This document shows positions 22,533 through 34,746 of a stretch of DNA of 64,000 nucleotides, one piece after another. Each line of letters starts with the position of its first letter. Position 1 is the stretch's first letter. A model generated the notes under the pieces. The model was not told the origin of the DNA. It searched no databases and worked only from the letters and a program-made list of their open reading frames with translations. Position numbers and translations under genes: made by a program. The DNA is from Pyrus communis (taxonomy: Eukaryota > Streptophyta > Magnoliopsida > Rosales > Rosaceae), in contig NC_084803.1 of assembly GCF_963583255.1 (NCBI RefSeq), positions 22,542,428 through 22,606,427 of the forward strand, in the 5' to 3' direction.

Positions 22533-23184
22533 TTCTCTCCTTCTCATTTTCTAAAAAAATGTGTTCGTACACACAAAGTGTGTAGGCAGGTGCTAGTATA
22601 TAAGGAAAAAAAAGAGAAATAAGGATAAATATAAAGACTTAAAAAAAGAATAATATAACATTAAAAAATATAATAAAAAGATGTTTTTTCTACCGGCCAA
22701 TCATAAGCATATTTAGGGAAAAACAAAAAAAAAAGAGTTATTTAATATGTATCTTGGATATGAGGAAATAAATATTAAAAGCAAAAGTGAAAAGTAAGGA
22801 GATGGCGGGTAATAAATGTCAATAACTGAAGATAGTGGGGTAATAAATATTAACAAAGTGGGGCAGTTAAAGCTTTAAAGACAAAAGCTAAAAATTAAAA
22901 AACAAACTCATCCTAAAAAACCCTAGCCGTTGTCTTCATCTCCTTGGTTGGTTTCTTGGTATGCAACTCAAAAACAACCCTACAACTAAAAGAAATCCAT
23001 ATTTCCGCAACCTAAAAATGAAAAAGGGACACCCAATTGATGCCTCAGGCGCCTAGTCGCGCCTCGACGAGCCTAGGCTAGTATTCGCCCACTCCCACAA
23101 CACAAAGATCAAAATGGTGAAGCCCCGCCTCCAAGGCCGCCTAGGTGCGCCCCGAGGCGAGTTTTTTAAAACACTGGCTAGATG

Positions 23185-23718
23185 TAAACTCTTTCCCCAT
23201 AACTAGCATTATTTGAAGGTCTGTTATCAATCGCTTTTATAGGAATAACAACAAACTCACATTTCCAAAACAATGTAATGAAAGCAATAATCATTGAAAC
23301 AATATGCTTTAATCCACTTGTGTGAGTAAGCTAAACAACTTGCCATGCAACTATTGCCTCAGCAACAGGTCAATTACAGCTGCAATATGGTTGTGGTATT
23401 TAGTTACCCTGGGAAAGTCCCAACTCTTGTTTGTTAGAACTGTTAAATTCCAATTCAGCAGTCTAGCGAAAATACTTACCAGTGGATTTATATCCAATAC
23501 CTTAAGTAATTCACCATGTAGAGAAGCATCAGGAATGAAATCTGACATCATATTATCAAATAGTTGAAGAGCAGAGAGAGAGAGAGAGTAGTTATAATCG
23601 AGTCGCTAACTACCTGAAAAAGTGATGTGGTTGAGATCTTTTGGCAATGACCATAAATAGTAGAAATAAATTCAGCGAGCTAAAACATTACATCCAAAGT
23701 TGAATGTGGAATTTCGTG
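23185..23718 (-). other. unidentified, possible exon of a host gene
   Basis: On the minus strand a short open stretch ends DASLHGELLKVLDINPL directly before a GTAAGT donor-like site near 23480. The region continues on the far side of the copia element at 28039, so any gene here would be split by that insertion. The family was not recognised and this could be chance. Confidence 0.25.
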
Positions 23719-23723
23719 CAATA

Positions 23724-23962
23724 TATTGAGCGACAATATCTTGGAGTATCATTGAAGATTGTTTCCTTTCCTTAATTATGGGAATAGATTGATCCGTGTA
23801 ATTCATGTATAGTTGACTTGCTAGAATAGCCTCATGTATATTGTATAAATCTTATGCTCCTTGTAAAGAAAAGGTTGCATGAAATAAAACTATCTTCAAT
23901 ATTTTCCTCTCACGGCCTAAACCCTAGGAACTGTGAAACCCTAGCAGGTCTATATTTTAACA
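23724..23962 (+). repeat. copia-1 5' LTR (239 bp)
   Basis: It starts TATTGAGCGACAATATC and ends TATTTTAACA immediately before the primer-binding site. Confidence 0.88.
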
Positions 23963-24080
23963 TGGTATCAGAGCACCATTTTTGGTGACTCTGAATACCC
24001 CCCCCCCCCAACACTTCCGCACCACAACAAACAACATCGTCATCATGAGTGATTCATGAACCAACACAAAATCATTAGAG

Positions 24081-27000
24081 ATGGCTACTGATCTCTCAAA
24101 CCCATTCTTAATACACCCCTTTGATCAACCTGGGAACATCTTGGTCTCCAAAACTCTTCAAGGAGACAACTACAACACATGGAGTCGTGCTATGCGCATC
24201 AGTCTAAGTGCTAAGAATAAGCTAGGCTTGGTCGATGAAACTATTGACCCAGCTGCTGAAACAGATAAACAATTTGCATTGTGGAAACGATGCAATGACA
24301 TGGCAAAAAGGTGATCCCTCCTAACAAGAAGAAACCTGCGGCCAACCAAATAAAGGCTGGCAATGAAGTCTCCAAAGTCACTAATCAGCACCACCATGGA
24401 ACCAGTAGTGACGGGCCCAAATTCACTGCTGAAGAGTACAATCAAATCATGGCCATGCTCAAGAAAAGCAACCTTGATGGTAATTCCCAACACTTTGCAA
24501 ACACCACAGATACATTTACACCTCTGTCTAATACGTCAGGAGCCTTACCACAGAAAACCCTATATTGGATCATTGATAGTGGGGCAGCGGATCATATATC
24601 TCCTTCACCTCACTTGCTTGGCAAGAAATCTATGTTTGATTATGTACAAATGCCGAATAGGGGAAAAGCCACTATAGAGTCTGTTGGTTCTGTCCAAGCC
24701 ACTCCTCTTATTAAACTTGATGATGTGTTACATGTTCCAAATTTTCAAGTTTATTTATTATCCGTTAGCAAACTCACTGAGTCTCTACAATGCATAGTGA
24801 TTTTCTTTCCCACCTTTTGTGTGATACAGGACATGGATACGAGGAGGATGATTGGCTTGGGCAAGCGATATAATGGGCTCTATTACTTGTCGTCCAAACA
24901 AAATCCTCACCTTGCTCATAATGTCAACCGTCATTCAAATCTTTGGCACCGATGCTTAGGACATCCCTCCACCGGTCCCTTACAACTTTTGACCAAGCAA
25001 GTTCCAACTATTATGTTTGATTCTAGTCATTCGTGTGACATTTGTCCTCTTGCTAAACAAACTCGTTTATCTTTTCCATCAAGTTTTATTTCATCTTAAG
25101 CACCTTTTGATTTAATACATTGTGATATTTGGGGACCTCATCGAGTTAATTCCCATTCGGGGGCTCGATATTTTTTGACCATTGTTGATGATTATTCACG
25201 TTTTACTTGGATTCATCCTATGCATTTAAAATTTGAAACACAAGGGTTGTTATGTTCCTTCATTGCTTGGGTTCAAACACAATTTAACTGTATGATCAAG
25301 ACGATTAAGGCAGATAACGGGGCTGAATTCATTTCTTTATGATCTTTTTTTGATAGCAAGGGTATTGTGTTTCACACTTCTTGTCCTTCTACTCCCCAAC
25401 AAAATGGGGTCGTTGAAAGAAAACATTGCCATCTTTTAAATGTTGGGAGAGCACTTCGATTTCAAGCCAATTTACCTTTATCTTTTTGGGGGGAAAGTGT
25501 TCAAACAACGTGTTATTTAATCAATCGCTTACCCACATCACTCATTCACCACAAAACTCCCTTCGAGCTTTTACATTGTACACTTCCAGATTTTACTCAC
25601 TTGCATGTGTTTAGTTGCTTATGCTATGCCACGAATCTCACTTCCACACACAAATTTGATCAACGTGCTCGGAAATACATTTTTGTTGGCTATCTTTTTG
25701 GTCAAAACGAGTACCGTGTTTATGACCTCACTACCCACAAATTCTCTACTTCCCGTGATGTGGTCTTTCATGAGGACACCTTTCCTTTTATTTCCCAGCC
25801 ACTGGATCACCACCCTGATAGTGTTGTCCTACCTCTACCCCTTGATCCTACCATTAACCCATCCTTATCACCTCATCCTCTCGACACTAGTATTCCACCT
25901 ACACCTACCCCTACTATAGATCCACCTGCCCCTACCACAAACCCCACCACCCTACCACCACTCGACACAAGACCTTCCCTCGACACCACACCTTCCCAGG
26001 ACACCCTCATCACCGCGCCTACTTCTTCTCCCCTTCCCCTTGCCACTCGCCACTCCAACCGTCCTCCTAAACCATCTGTGTGACTTCAGGGCTACCATTT
26101 ATATCATGTACAATCTCTTGCTCCCAGTGCCACCTCCTCTTCCATGTCAGGTACACGTTACCCTTTATCTTAATTATGTTTCTTATGCTCATCTTTCTTC
26201 TTCACACCGTTTTTTTGCTTGTGCCCTTTCTACCATTGTCGAACCTACTACTTTCGAGTAGGTTAATAGTGATCCTCAATGGCAAGCTGCCATGCAATCC
26301 GAACTCCTGGCTTTGGAACAAAATCATACTTGGACTCTCATTCGCCTTTCTCTCGGTCATCGAGCCATTGGTTGTAAGTCGGTCTATAAGGTCAAGTATC
26401 ATTCAGATGGGTCTGTCGAGCATTATAAAGCTCGCCTTGTTACCAAGGGCTTTACACAACATGAAGGTATCGATTACAAAGAGACATTCGCCCCCGTTGC
26501 CAAACTCACTACCGTTCGTTGTCTTTTGGCCGTGGCTTCTGTTTGTCATTGGTCTCTCCGCCAAATGGATATTCAAAATGCCTTCCTCCATAGAGACCTT
26601 GGGGAAGAAGTCCATATGCAGTTGCCTCCCGGTCTTCGTCGGTAGGGGGAACATAATTTATGCCGACTCAACAAGTCGCTTTACGGGCTCAAACAAGCAT
26701 CTCGAAGCTGCTTTCACAAATTTTCCACTGCCATACACCGAGCCAGATATCAACAATCCAAGGCTAATTATTCCTTGTTCACCAAGGTACGTGATCACTC
26801 ATTCACAACTATACTAATCTACGTCGATGACATGATTATCACAGGCAACGATGAAGAAGCCATTTGTGATCTCAAATAGTTTCTTCACACTCATTTTCGA
26901 ATCAAGGACCTTGGACCATTAAAATATTTTCTCGGCGTAGAAGTGGCTCGGTCTTCTCAAGGTATTTCTATCTCTCAACGGAAATACACGCTTGATATTC

Positions 27001-27776
27001 TTAATGAAGCCGGCTTACTTGGTGCCAAACTTGCAAAATTTCCCATGGAAGAAAACTTGAAGTTATCTCCAACGGAGGGGCAAGTTCTTCATGATGCCTC
27101 GAAGTATAGGAGGCTTGTTGGTAAACTCATTTACCTCACGATCACTAGGCCACAAATTTCATATGCAGTTCATGTACTCAGCCAATACATGCAACAACCA
27201 AGAAAACCACATTTAGATGCAGTTCATCGTCTCTTGCGATACTTAAAAGGGGCACCTAGACAAGGACTTCTATTTCCTTCAAAAGGGGACTTAATCTTGG
27301 CTGGATATTGTGATGCTGATTGGGCTCGGTGTTCAATTACAATGAGATCCGTCACGAGTTATTGCATATTCCTTGGAGGTGCATTGGTGTCTTGGAAGAC
27401 TAAGAAACAAATGACCGTTTCTCGGTCTTTAGCAGAAGCAGAGTATTGTGCCATGGCTTTTGCAACATGTGAGCTTACATGGATGAAATATTTGTTGGCT
27501 GACTTACAAGTTGATCATCGCGTGCCAGCAAAACTACATTGTGACAATCAAGCAGCCTTACATATAGCAGCCAATCCCGTGTTCCACGAGCGTACCAAGC
27601 ATATAGAGATCGATTGCCATGTTGTTCGTGAGCATATTCAATCAGGGGTTATCACAAAAACTTACGTTCATACTGGAACACAGTTAGCCGATATATTCAC
27701 CAAGCCGCTTGGACAAGGGGTGTTTCAATCATTACTTGGCAAGATGGGTGTGATTGACGTTCACACTCCACCTTGA
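24081..27776 (+). pseudogene. copia-1 gag-pol
   Basis: The polyprotein starts at 24081 with a copia gag N-terminus (NILVSKTLQGDNYNTWSRAM). Most of gag, including the zinc knuckle, is missing at a junction near 24310. Protease shows WIIDSGAADH at about 24570. Integrase shows LWHRCLGHPS with a CDICPLAKQ zinc-binding end, then DDYSRF, KADNGAEF and PQQNGVVERKH. Reverse transcriptase shows [24 protein letters not shown] and YVDDMIITGND. RNase H is intact at 26943-27776 ([37 protein letters not shown]). Stops occur at about 24312, 25099, 25341, 26081, 26259, 26643 and 26878. It cannot make a full polyprotein. Confidence 0.92.
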
Positions 27777-27783
27777 GGGGGAG

Positions 27784-28038
27784 TATTGAGCGACAATATC
27801 TTGGAGTATCATTGAAGATTGTTTCCATTCCTTAATTATAGGAACAGATTGATCCGTGTAATTCATGTATGGTTGACTTCCTAGAATAGCCTCATGTATA
27901 TTGTATAAATCTTGTGCTCCTTGTAAAGAAAAGGTTGTATGAAATAAAAATATCTTCAATATTTTCCTCTCATGGCCTAAACCCTAGGAACTGCCCTAGG
28001 AAGGAACTGCGAAACCCTAGCAGGTCTATATTTTAACA
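27784..28038 (+). repeat. copia-1 3' LTR (255 bp)
   Basis: It matches the 5' LTR except for scattered changes and a duplicated 16-bp stretch near 27990-28010. Confidence 0.88.
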
Positions 28039-28043
28039 CAATG

Positions 28044-28984
28044 AGTAACATTGTCACTAAAAAATTCAAAAGATTGGGAAGTAGGATACCACATGGATAA
28101 ATATCAAGTAAAAACCATGAACGCTGCATTTTATCAAACAACTCACCCCGCAACTTTCTCCACATTAGTGCCACCCTGATCAAATATTGGTAAGGACAAC
28201 ATTTTCATAACATCTTTTTTGAAGCACAAAGTTTAAATAATTGGGGAAGCTTAAAATGGCCGAACCCGAAATCAGACTTGCCATTTCCTTTTGCTTTCTT
28301 GAAAGAATAGTAGTTTGATGTTTGGCATTTCTTGAAAGAAGATCAAAAGCTTGAAACGTTTGGCCCCTACCTTTAACGCGGATTCCCCTATTTGGCATTT
28401 CATCAAACAATTAAGATGCATTCATGCTTGCAGTGTATCTAGCATTGAAAGTGATTTTTAAGCTCTGATTCATAAGGTTTATTGACCTTACGAACTTGCA
28501 GCAACTCTATAACCCTCTGCCAAAGGCCCAAGTCAAGATATTTGGAAATGGAAATCGATTGGATTGTTGATTGCTGCGTCGCAATGACCGGACATTGCGA
28601 TTGTGGGAGACTCATCGACACTCGCTCAGCACGCTTCTCCTCCATCATGGATTGTTGATTTCAGCCATGCGGGACAGAAACTCAACTTGTCCTAAGGAAA
28701 TCGTTGCCATCGTGTTTTGAACAACTCAAAACTTAGCCGCCCAATGATTCGGTCGGGACTCAATTTTGGCCTCCACCGCGGTGGTGGTAAGTTTGTAACA
28801 ACCGTCTGCAGAGGTGTCCCAGTGGAACCAACCCGGCTCTTAATACCAAATGATGAAGCCATTTCGTAATAAAAGAAGAAAGGAAAATGCAAGAAATTAA
28901 ACAACAATATTCTGTTAGTGTTTGTATTCTAATTAATCAATCAGGCTATACAATGCTCCATATGCACGCACAAACCCCTCACGT
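28044..28984 (-). other. unidentified region with short minus-strand open frames
   Basis: Several minus-strand frames of 60-76 codons occur here without recognisable domains. A site resembling a primer-binding site (complement TTTGGTATTAAGAGCC at 28835-28850) hints at a decayed retroelement leader but no LTR was confirmed. Confidence 0.3.
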
Positions 28985-29230
28985 CGATCTACATAATCCC
29001 CTCATGTAGTACTCCGTTAAGAAAAAGAGATTTGACGTCTAGTTGATATAACTTCCAACATTTCTTAGTTGCAAGTACAATCAAATTTCTTATTGTGTCT
29101 AACCTTGCAACACGTGCAAAGGTCTCACTAAAATCAATTCTAGCCTTTTGAGAGTAACCTTTAACTACTAGTCTTGCTTGTACTTTTGTATTGTGTCGTT
29201 CAAGTTCAATTTTGTCTTGAAAACCCATTT
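28985..29230 (-). pseudogene. copia reverse transcriptase fragment
   Basis: A minus-strand frame reads KVQARLVVKGYSQKARIDFSE, then FARVARLDTIRNLIVLA and LYQLDVKSLFLNGVLHEGI. These are the N-terminal reverse-transcriptase motifs of Ty1/copia, with some substitutions. No neighbouring copia domain in the same orientation was found, so this is an isolated fragment. Confidence 0.85.
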
Positions 29231-29885
29231 GACACCAATAATAGATTTATACTAGAAAACCGTGCCTGCATGTTGTTGAAGGAATGAAAATTAAACTATA
29301 GAACATGTTCTAAAAATATAAATGGATAGAAATGCAGACTAACACTCATAACATAAAGATAATAAAGACTGCATACAAAATGTAGTCATTATTTTTTACA
29401 GGCCAGTGTCTAGATTTATACGATTTATACAAAAAAACATTAGGAAACATTCTGTCATTTGATGGACAAAAATGTTTAGTCTGATATTTCCCCCTGGTAG
29501 CTATGCTAGGTCTTGATCAACATCAGTAGTTGTAGATGAAAGATTTGAAAACATCAGATTGCTCATGTACACTAAAAATAGAGGAATTGATGTTAGGATG
29601 GCCTATTCACACGTAATAAAATATGGAGAAGCACTATTCTTGTTTTAACAAAAGACGATACCACTGTTTTGTACAGCAGCAAAAGTTTATTCCTTCCGAC
29701 AGTGACTGCAAATAAAAGAATGTGTAGAGGGAGAAAAAAAAAGATGCAAATGCTAACTGAGATGAAATAAAGTGTATATATAAATATGTTTACATCAGAT
29801 AAAATATGGGAATAAAGCAAAGTTACCTAGTTTTTCTTTTGTAGTGTTCGTTTTCGCGCTAGTTGGAGAAGATTTTTTTTTTTTT
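29231..29885. other. non-coding stretch
   Basis: No feature recognised. It lies just downstream (minus strand) of the last RPA-like exon. Confidence 0.5.
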
Positions 29886-30045
29886 CAACAACTTGATCGG
29901 AACCTCGTCAAAATCATGCACATCTGTTTAAGCGATTTCTCTGCCTCACTGTGCCAAACATATTAAAGAGATTGGAAAAATAAATTAAGATCAAATTGAA
30001 AATAATTTGAGATCGAGAAAAAAATGTTGTTATGCAGAATATAAC

Positions 30046-30463
30046 CTTTTTTTTTCCAGCTCCTGTAAAAAGGGCTCTCTTGATTGAATCTCTTTTTCTC
30101 TTTTGCGATTCTCCAGTTGTTTTAGGCGGTGTAGTGGACGATGAAACTGTTGTGGAAGACACTGTAATTTCTTTGCTCATAGACTGTGGAGTTGCTTGTT
30201 GGATCATGGTGTCCTCAGAAACATTGTAGATGAGAAAATCATTTGAATTCATCAAATTTCATCGGCTTCCAAATTGGAGATGAAAAATTTTCCTTTGGCC
30301 TATAAGTTTGAAAAACTCGCTTGGCAATTGCTTTTAATATGCTGATCTTGGATTGAAAACCAAATCATTGCACGTGGTGCCAAAGGCCTTTTCATATGAT
30401 TTGCTAATAATGAGAGCATTGATTTCATTCGTTTCATCTTCAAAGACCAAGAACACTTTGTAC
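30046..30463 (-). pseudogene. RPA70-like C-terminal exon
   Basis: It starts after an AAG acceptor at 30464 with the DNA-binding OB-fold motif YKVFLVFEDETNEINALIIS and QLPSEFFKLIGQ. It then becomes low-complexity Ser/Thr followed by a basic KRKRDSIKRAL stretch, and ends at a GT donor-like site at 30045. Two in-frame stops are present, one after NPRSAY and one after LQFGSR. Confidence 0.75.
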
Positions 30464-30589
30464 CTTCATTCAACCAGAAAAAAACATTGGTGACAAAGGA
30501 TAAACGGCCTAATAAGTTGAAAACTGTGTTCTAATAGGTTTTTCTATGTTATGGTTTAATTTTAATACTAATCATAACTAGTACAAAAA

Positions 30590-30795
30590 ACACTTTGTGC
30601 GACGTAGGTCCTTCGTCGTGCAAAGTCAAAAAACCGTCACGCAAACAGTAGCGCAACGAACCTTCGTCACGCGCCAACCGTTGCGCTAAGGCAGTGACAA
30701 AAAGGTTTGTGTGATGAAGAAGTAACCTACTTTGCACAAAGAGACTTTGCGCGATCACACAAAGTGGCTTTGCACGGTGTACGGGTGAGTCACGC
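30590..30795. repeat. CACTA subterminal repeat block, left
   Basis: Repeated CTTTGTGCGACG, CGTCGTGCAAAG, CGTCACGC and TTTGCGCGATC motifs in both orientations. These are likely transposase-binding sites by analogy with En/Spm. Confidence 0.7.
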
Positions 30796-30994
30796 AAACC
30801 CCCTTTTTTATTTTTTAGTCAAAATTTTTTTTTTTAAATTTTTGATAAATATTGTAATTAAATTCTAAACAATAATTAATTAATCAAGCAAAAGTACCTA
30901 ATTATAAAATATATGAAAATGTACATACAAGATGTCCGAACAAAAAAGAAAAAACTATAAGTAATCTTCTAGGTTTGATACATCAGGCTACTGG

Positions 30995-33063
30995 GTATCG
31001 GCAGAGCGAGGTGGCTCTAAGGTCAAAGGTGGAGCAGGATGAAGTGCTGGTAGCGAGATTTGGAGGCTGACCATCTGTATGGCTTGTATAGGGTCTCTCA
31101 TTGTCCTGTCATAGTTCCTCATCTCCTTGCCCTGGGCCCTTATCTGCGCCTTCATTTGCTCGCCCTGGGCCCTTATCTGCGCCCTCATCTGCTCGCCCTA
31201 GGCCCTCGTCTGTTCTTCCTGGACCGCAAGCTAACCCCTTAGGGTTGTCACTACCTCCTTCAATGCATCAACCTCTGCTGTGTTTAATCTAGAAGAAGAG
31301 GCACCCGTCTCACGAACCCGTGCTTTCTCCATACATTAAACAACCTTGCCATGACAACGACCGAAGTTCTAATCCAGGACATCAGTCATGATCTGAAAAC
31401 CTACATCCTTGGGTACCGTGATGTCCTCGATCGGGGTCTTCGAGGGAAGCTACAATGTTGCTTCTTAGAAAACAGCAGTGCTCTTTTCCACCATAGCAGC
31501 CTGTAATAATAAAGAAAAAACATATAATGTTTAATAACAAAATATAAATAATATTTGAATGATTCATACATATAAGAATAATAATAATTACATATACTTA
31601 CATGAAGCTGCTCAGTGATCTCATTACCAGGTCGAACGTAAACGTCCTTGAACATGTCAATCTCTAGGAACTTAGAACCCTCCTAAAGAAAAAAAGTTAA
31701 GAAAATTTTATTAATCAATAATAATAACTAAATTGTATAAAATTTCAAAGTTAATATACTTTTACCTGACGTCGTGCCTCAAGCCTATGAAAAGGGCATC
31801 GAACTGGAATGGTCGAGAAGTTTCTTTGATTCTTGAGCTTTCTTGCCAGCAACAGATTTCTTCTGTTAAACACACAATATACATGTTAGTGCTACTATTT
31901 GAAATAAATTAATAAAAAAAGCTTAAAAATAAGTAAAACAATAATAAATTATTATTAAAAAATTATGTACATACCACAAAATTTGGGTCCGTAAAATGTT
32001 TGCAGAGCCACTCCCAATCCTCCGGCCGGTCCTACAACTCACTTGGAACATGTAGGCGAGCAATCTTCAGATCATCCCATCACTTAAAATACGTGTGAAA
32101 ATTGTTCTTCCATTGTTTGTACCGGGTTGCTAAGGTCTCCTCTAAGTAGGCGATGGTCTCGAGGGATATGTCCTGAAGATCATAAATGACCTACGAATAT
32201 GAAAAACAATAAAATAATAGTAAGAAATTTAATAATATTAAGATAATATATTTTGGTTTTTAATATTTGTAAACAAAATTAAAAAAATGATAAAGGCTAA
32301 AAATTAATGTACTAACCGACAACTTGTCTCGCACTAGTTTCTTCGTCTTCTCGGGAATTTCTGCCCAAGACTCCAACTGAAAAGAACAATTATTTTTTAC
32401 TAACAACACCACAGCTACTAGAGATGTTGCTATGTTGTTGTGAGGTAGGCACTCCACGATGTCGTGGGTCATACGCAATCTTCATCTTGGAGGCGAAATC
32501 ACGTACGTTCTATGCCTGCTTCAACATTCGACTAGGCCCCCTGGTGTTTCTTTTTAGCTGGCCAAAAATACTTAAATGGTGAAATCCCTAAGCTTAAATT
32601 TGTACAAAAATTTTGACACAACCTCCTCTAATAGTATAACATTTCCCAAAACCTTAAAACAGTAAAATAACAATAATTCACAACACGCAACACATTTTTA
32701 CAATCTAACAAATTTTTACCATCATAAAAATATTAGTTTTAAAATGAAAAGAAAAAAAATACAACGTAGTGAGAATTAGAAAAAACTACCTAGCTAGGAG
32801 GCCTCACCCTCGACTTTGGATGCCAAGGAAGTGTGATCAGAAGGCTTCCGCTCGCGGCGGTGCCGGTGAGGTCTTCGTGCACTAAGCGGCTGAACCAACA
32901 CTAATGCCGTCGATGAGACGGACACCTAGGACGCCGCAGAAGTAGCCTCAGTAAGGGATGTAGGCTCCTCAATCAATGGAGCACTCACGACTAGAGTAGT
33001 AGATGGTGATAATGCAGGAGGTGCATTGGTCACACTCCGACGACGAGTGATCAATTGCGACAT
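30995..33063 (-). pseudogene. CACTA-associated Ptta/En/Spm-type protein (TNP1-like), decayed
   Basis: Minus-strand exons start at the ATG complementary to 33061-33063 (MSQLITRRRSVTNAPP). They continue at about 32560-32450 (RDFASKMKIAYDPRHRGVP), 32380-32310 (SWAEIPEKTKKLVRDKLS), about 32190-31980 (TRYKQWKNNFHTYF, WEWLCKHFTDPNFV), 31865-31765 (KKSVAGKKAQESKKL, SYRLEARRQ) and 31680-31605 (FLEIDMFKDVYVRPG). The last part is a coiled-coil-like repeat of RAQIRAQGEQM units. These motifs and their order match plant Ptta/En/Spm transposon proteins, which in En/Spm bind subterminal repeats. In-frame stops occur, for example after EATSAAS in the first exon. Confidence 0.75.
31124..31215 (-). repeat. 30-bp coding repeat
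   Basis: Three tandem 30-bp units encode (R/K)AQIRAQGEQM on the minus strand and belong to the end of the TNP1-like ORF. Each unit starts CTCGCCCT(G/A)GGCCCT on the plus strand. Confidence 0.85.
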
Positions 33064-34741
33064 CTATACACTTTTTGAACCATAAAAATATAACATTAGA
33101 AACTAATCCTTTCTTGCATTTGAAAGTAGAAGAAAAAAGCAAAGAAAACTAAACAAATAAATCATGTGTGAAAAAAGCAAAGAAAAATGAACAAACATTA
33201 ACTGAAGATTAAAAAGTGTAATGAATCCAAGGCAGCATGATTGATTAAAAAGAGTCAAACCTAAACCAAGAGACCTATCCTAATCTGTCAAACCCCAAAC
33301 CCAACTTTCTATAATTTGATCTCCCAGGCTTAGTGTGTTTAATCACAACAATTACTAATCGAAGGCAGCACGATGGACTGTTTGTTTTTACTGCGTATAT
33401 TCGATCTCCCAGGCTTAGTGTGTTTAATCACAACAATTACTAATCAAAGGCAGCACAATGGACTGTTTTTTTTTTTACTGCGTATAATTCGATCTCCCAG
33501 GCTTAGTGGGTTTAATCACAACAATTACCAATCGAAACAACTAAAGAAAACAAATTACCAAATCCATAATCCGTTGCAAACAGAGCCAGTCAAAGTTGGT
33601 ACCTCTACTTATCAAGAACTCAATTCTATGTACACATGCAGATCGACTTAAGACAATATTAGATCAGTATCCAATGCTTAATTCACATCCAAATATCCAA
33701 TTTCCTTAAACAAAAAAGATATACGATTTAAGCAAATAACCTGCAGACAAGATTCACTTTAATCAAAATCCACATCCGATTACTGGTTTTCTTATCAAAA
33801 TTCAAGCATCAGCATATGACTTGAAGAAACAAACAGAAACCAACACGACAAAGAAAACCGATCCTTTCTTGCATTTGAAACTAGAAGAAAAAAGCAAAGA
33901 AAACTAAACAAATAAACCTGGCCTTGTTTGCTTTGGAATTTTGGGAAAAACAAAAAGTACACACTTAACTGATGACTTCAATTAAGACAGCGAAGAAGAC
34001 AACCTGAAAGCAAATTGAACAATTCTTTTGCATAAAACAAATGAAAAAGAAAATGTGAAGTCAATTAAAAAAATTGAGAGATAAAGTAATCAAAACCAAT
34101 ATATAGCACATGCCAGATACATGGTTTGCAAGAAAATGCACTATGTATAAATAGTAAAACATTACCATTTTAAGAATCCCACAGAACCCCCAACCAACTC
34201 AACTCTGCATTCAAATAACACATCTATCTTTTTCTTTGGGCACATTAATATATCATCTTTTACATGGTCTTTTAAAGTGGTGATTAAAGATCAGTAAACT
34301 TCAATTGCAAGAGCATTAAGTTGAGCAGATGTGGACCTGAACAGAGGAGTAGTAGTTTCGTATAAATTACCCAATAATCCAACTCAATCAAAGATGTTGA
34401 GGCATTTCCTCAAACAGGTTAGGGACAACAATTCAGCACAGACAAGTCCATGGAGGATTATGTAAATGACCATACGAGTACGTATCCAGAACACAGAAAA
34501 ATACTCAAAAACACGTAAAATGCACATGAAAGCATATAATTATTTAATTACTACTTATGAAGTTTAGCAGTTGAAAGCAAAAACCAACACAAATCATACA
34601 TCCTAGGCGTTATTCTTGAAGAAACTGATTGGTTTGAGATAAGTGAGAGAATATGCTGAGGAGGGAGACCCCTGATTGGATCGGAGGCAAACGCCTAGGA
34701 AAAGATCGCTTAGATTTAAGAAAGATTCGCTTGGATTTATC
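33064..34741. other. CACTA interior, non-coding
   Basis: AT-rich sequence upstream of the TNP1-like ORF. It contains an 85-88-bp tandem repeat at 33318-33540 and a pair of about 55-bp dispersed direct repeats (33105-33165 and 33860-33920). Confidence 0.6.
33318..33540 (+). repeat. 85-88-bp tandem repeat, about 2.6 copies
   Basis: GATCTCCCAGGCTTAGTG starts units at 33318, 33403 and 33491, each followed by GTTTAATCACAACAATTAC and, in the first two, by GGCAGCAC(G/A)ATGGACTG. Confidence 0.9.
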
Positions 34742-34746
34742 CATGG

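Larger units (their letters stand above)
22015..23176. mobile_element. non-autonomous hAT-like element (1162 bp)
   Basis: Termini CAATGTTTTAAAA and the complement of CAGTGTTTTAAAA form a 13-bp inverted repeat with one mismatch. The flanking 8-mers GCTAGATA (22007-22014) and GCTAGATG (23177-23184) differ at one base. The 8-bp duplication and CA-start termini fit the hAT superfamily. Subterminal regions are rich in CCTAGGCG-type motifs. The interior holds AT and CT microsatellites and no transposase. Confidence 0.8.
23724..28038 (+). mobile_element. complete but decayed Ty1/copia element (copia-1)
   Basis: LTRs at 23724-23962 and 27784-28038 are nearly identical. The right LTR has an extra 16 bp caused by a local duplication of CCTAGGAA-containing sequence. 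A Met-tRNA-type primer site TGGTATCAGAGC follows the left LTR and a GAGGGGGAG polypurine tract precedes the right LTR. Flanks read CAATA (23719-23723) and CAATG (28039-28043). The high LTR similarity suggests a fairly recent insertion, yet pol carries several stops. Confidence 0.92.

Noticed and set aside
28835..28854. Primer-binding-site-like complement of TTTGGTATTAAGAGCC
   Set aside because: The adjoining sequence on the LTR side contains a copia reverse-transcriptase fragment and no LTR pair was found, so it is not called as an element.
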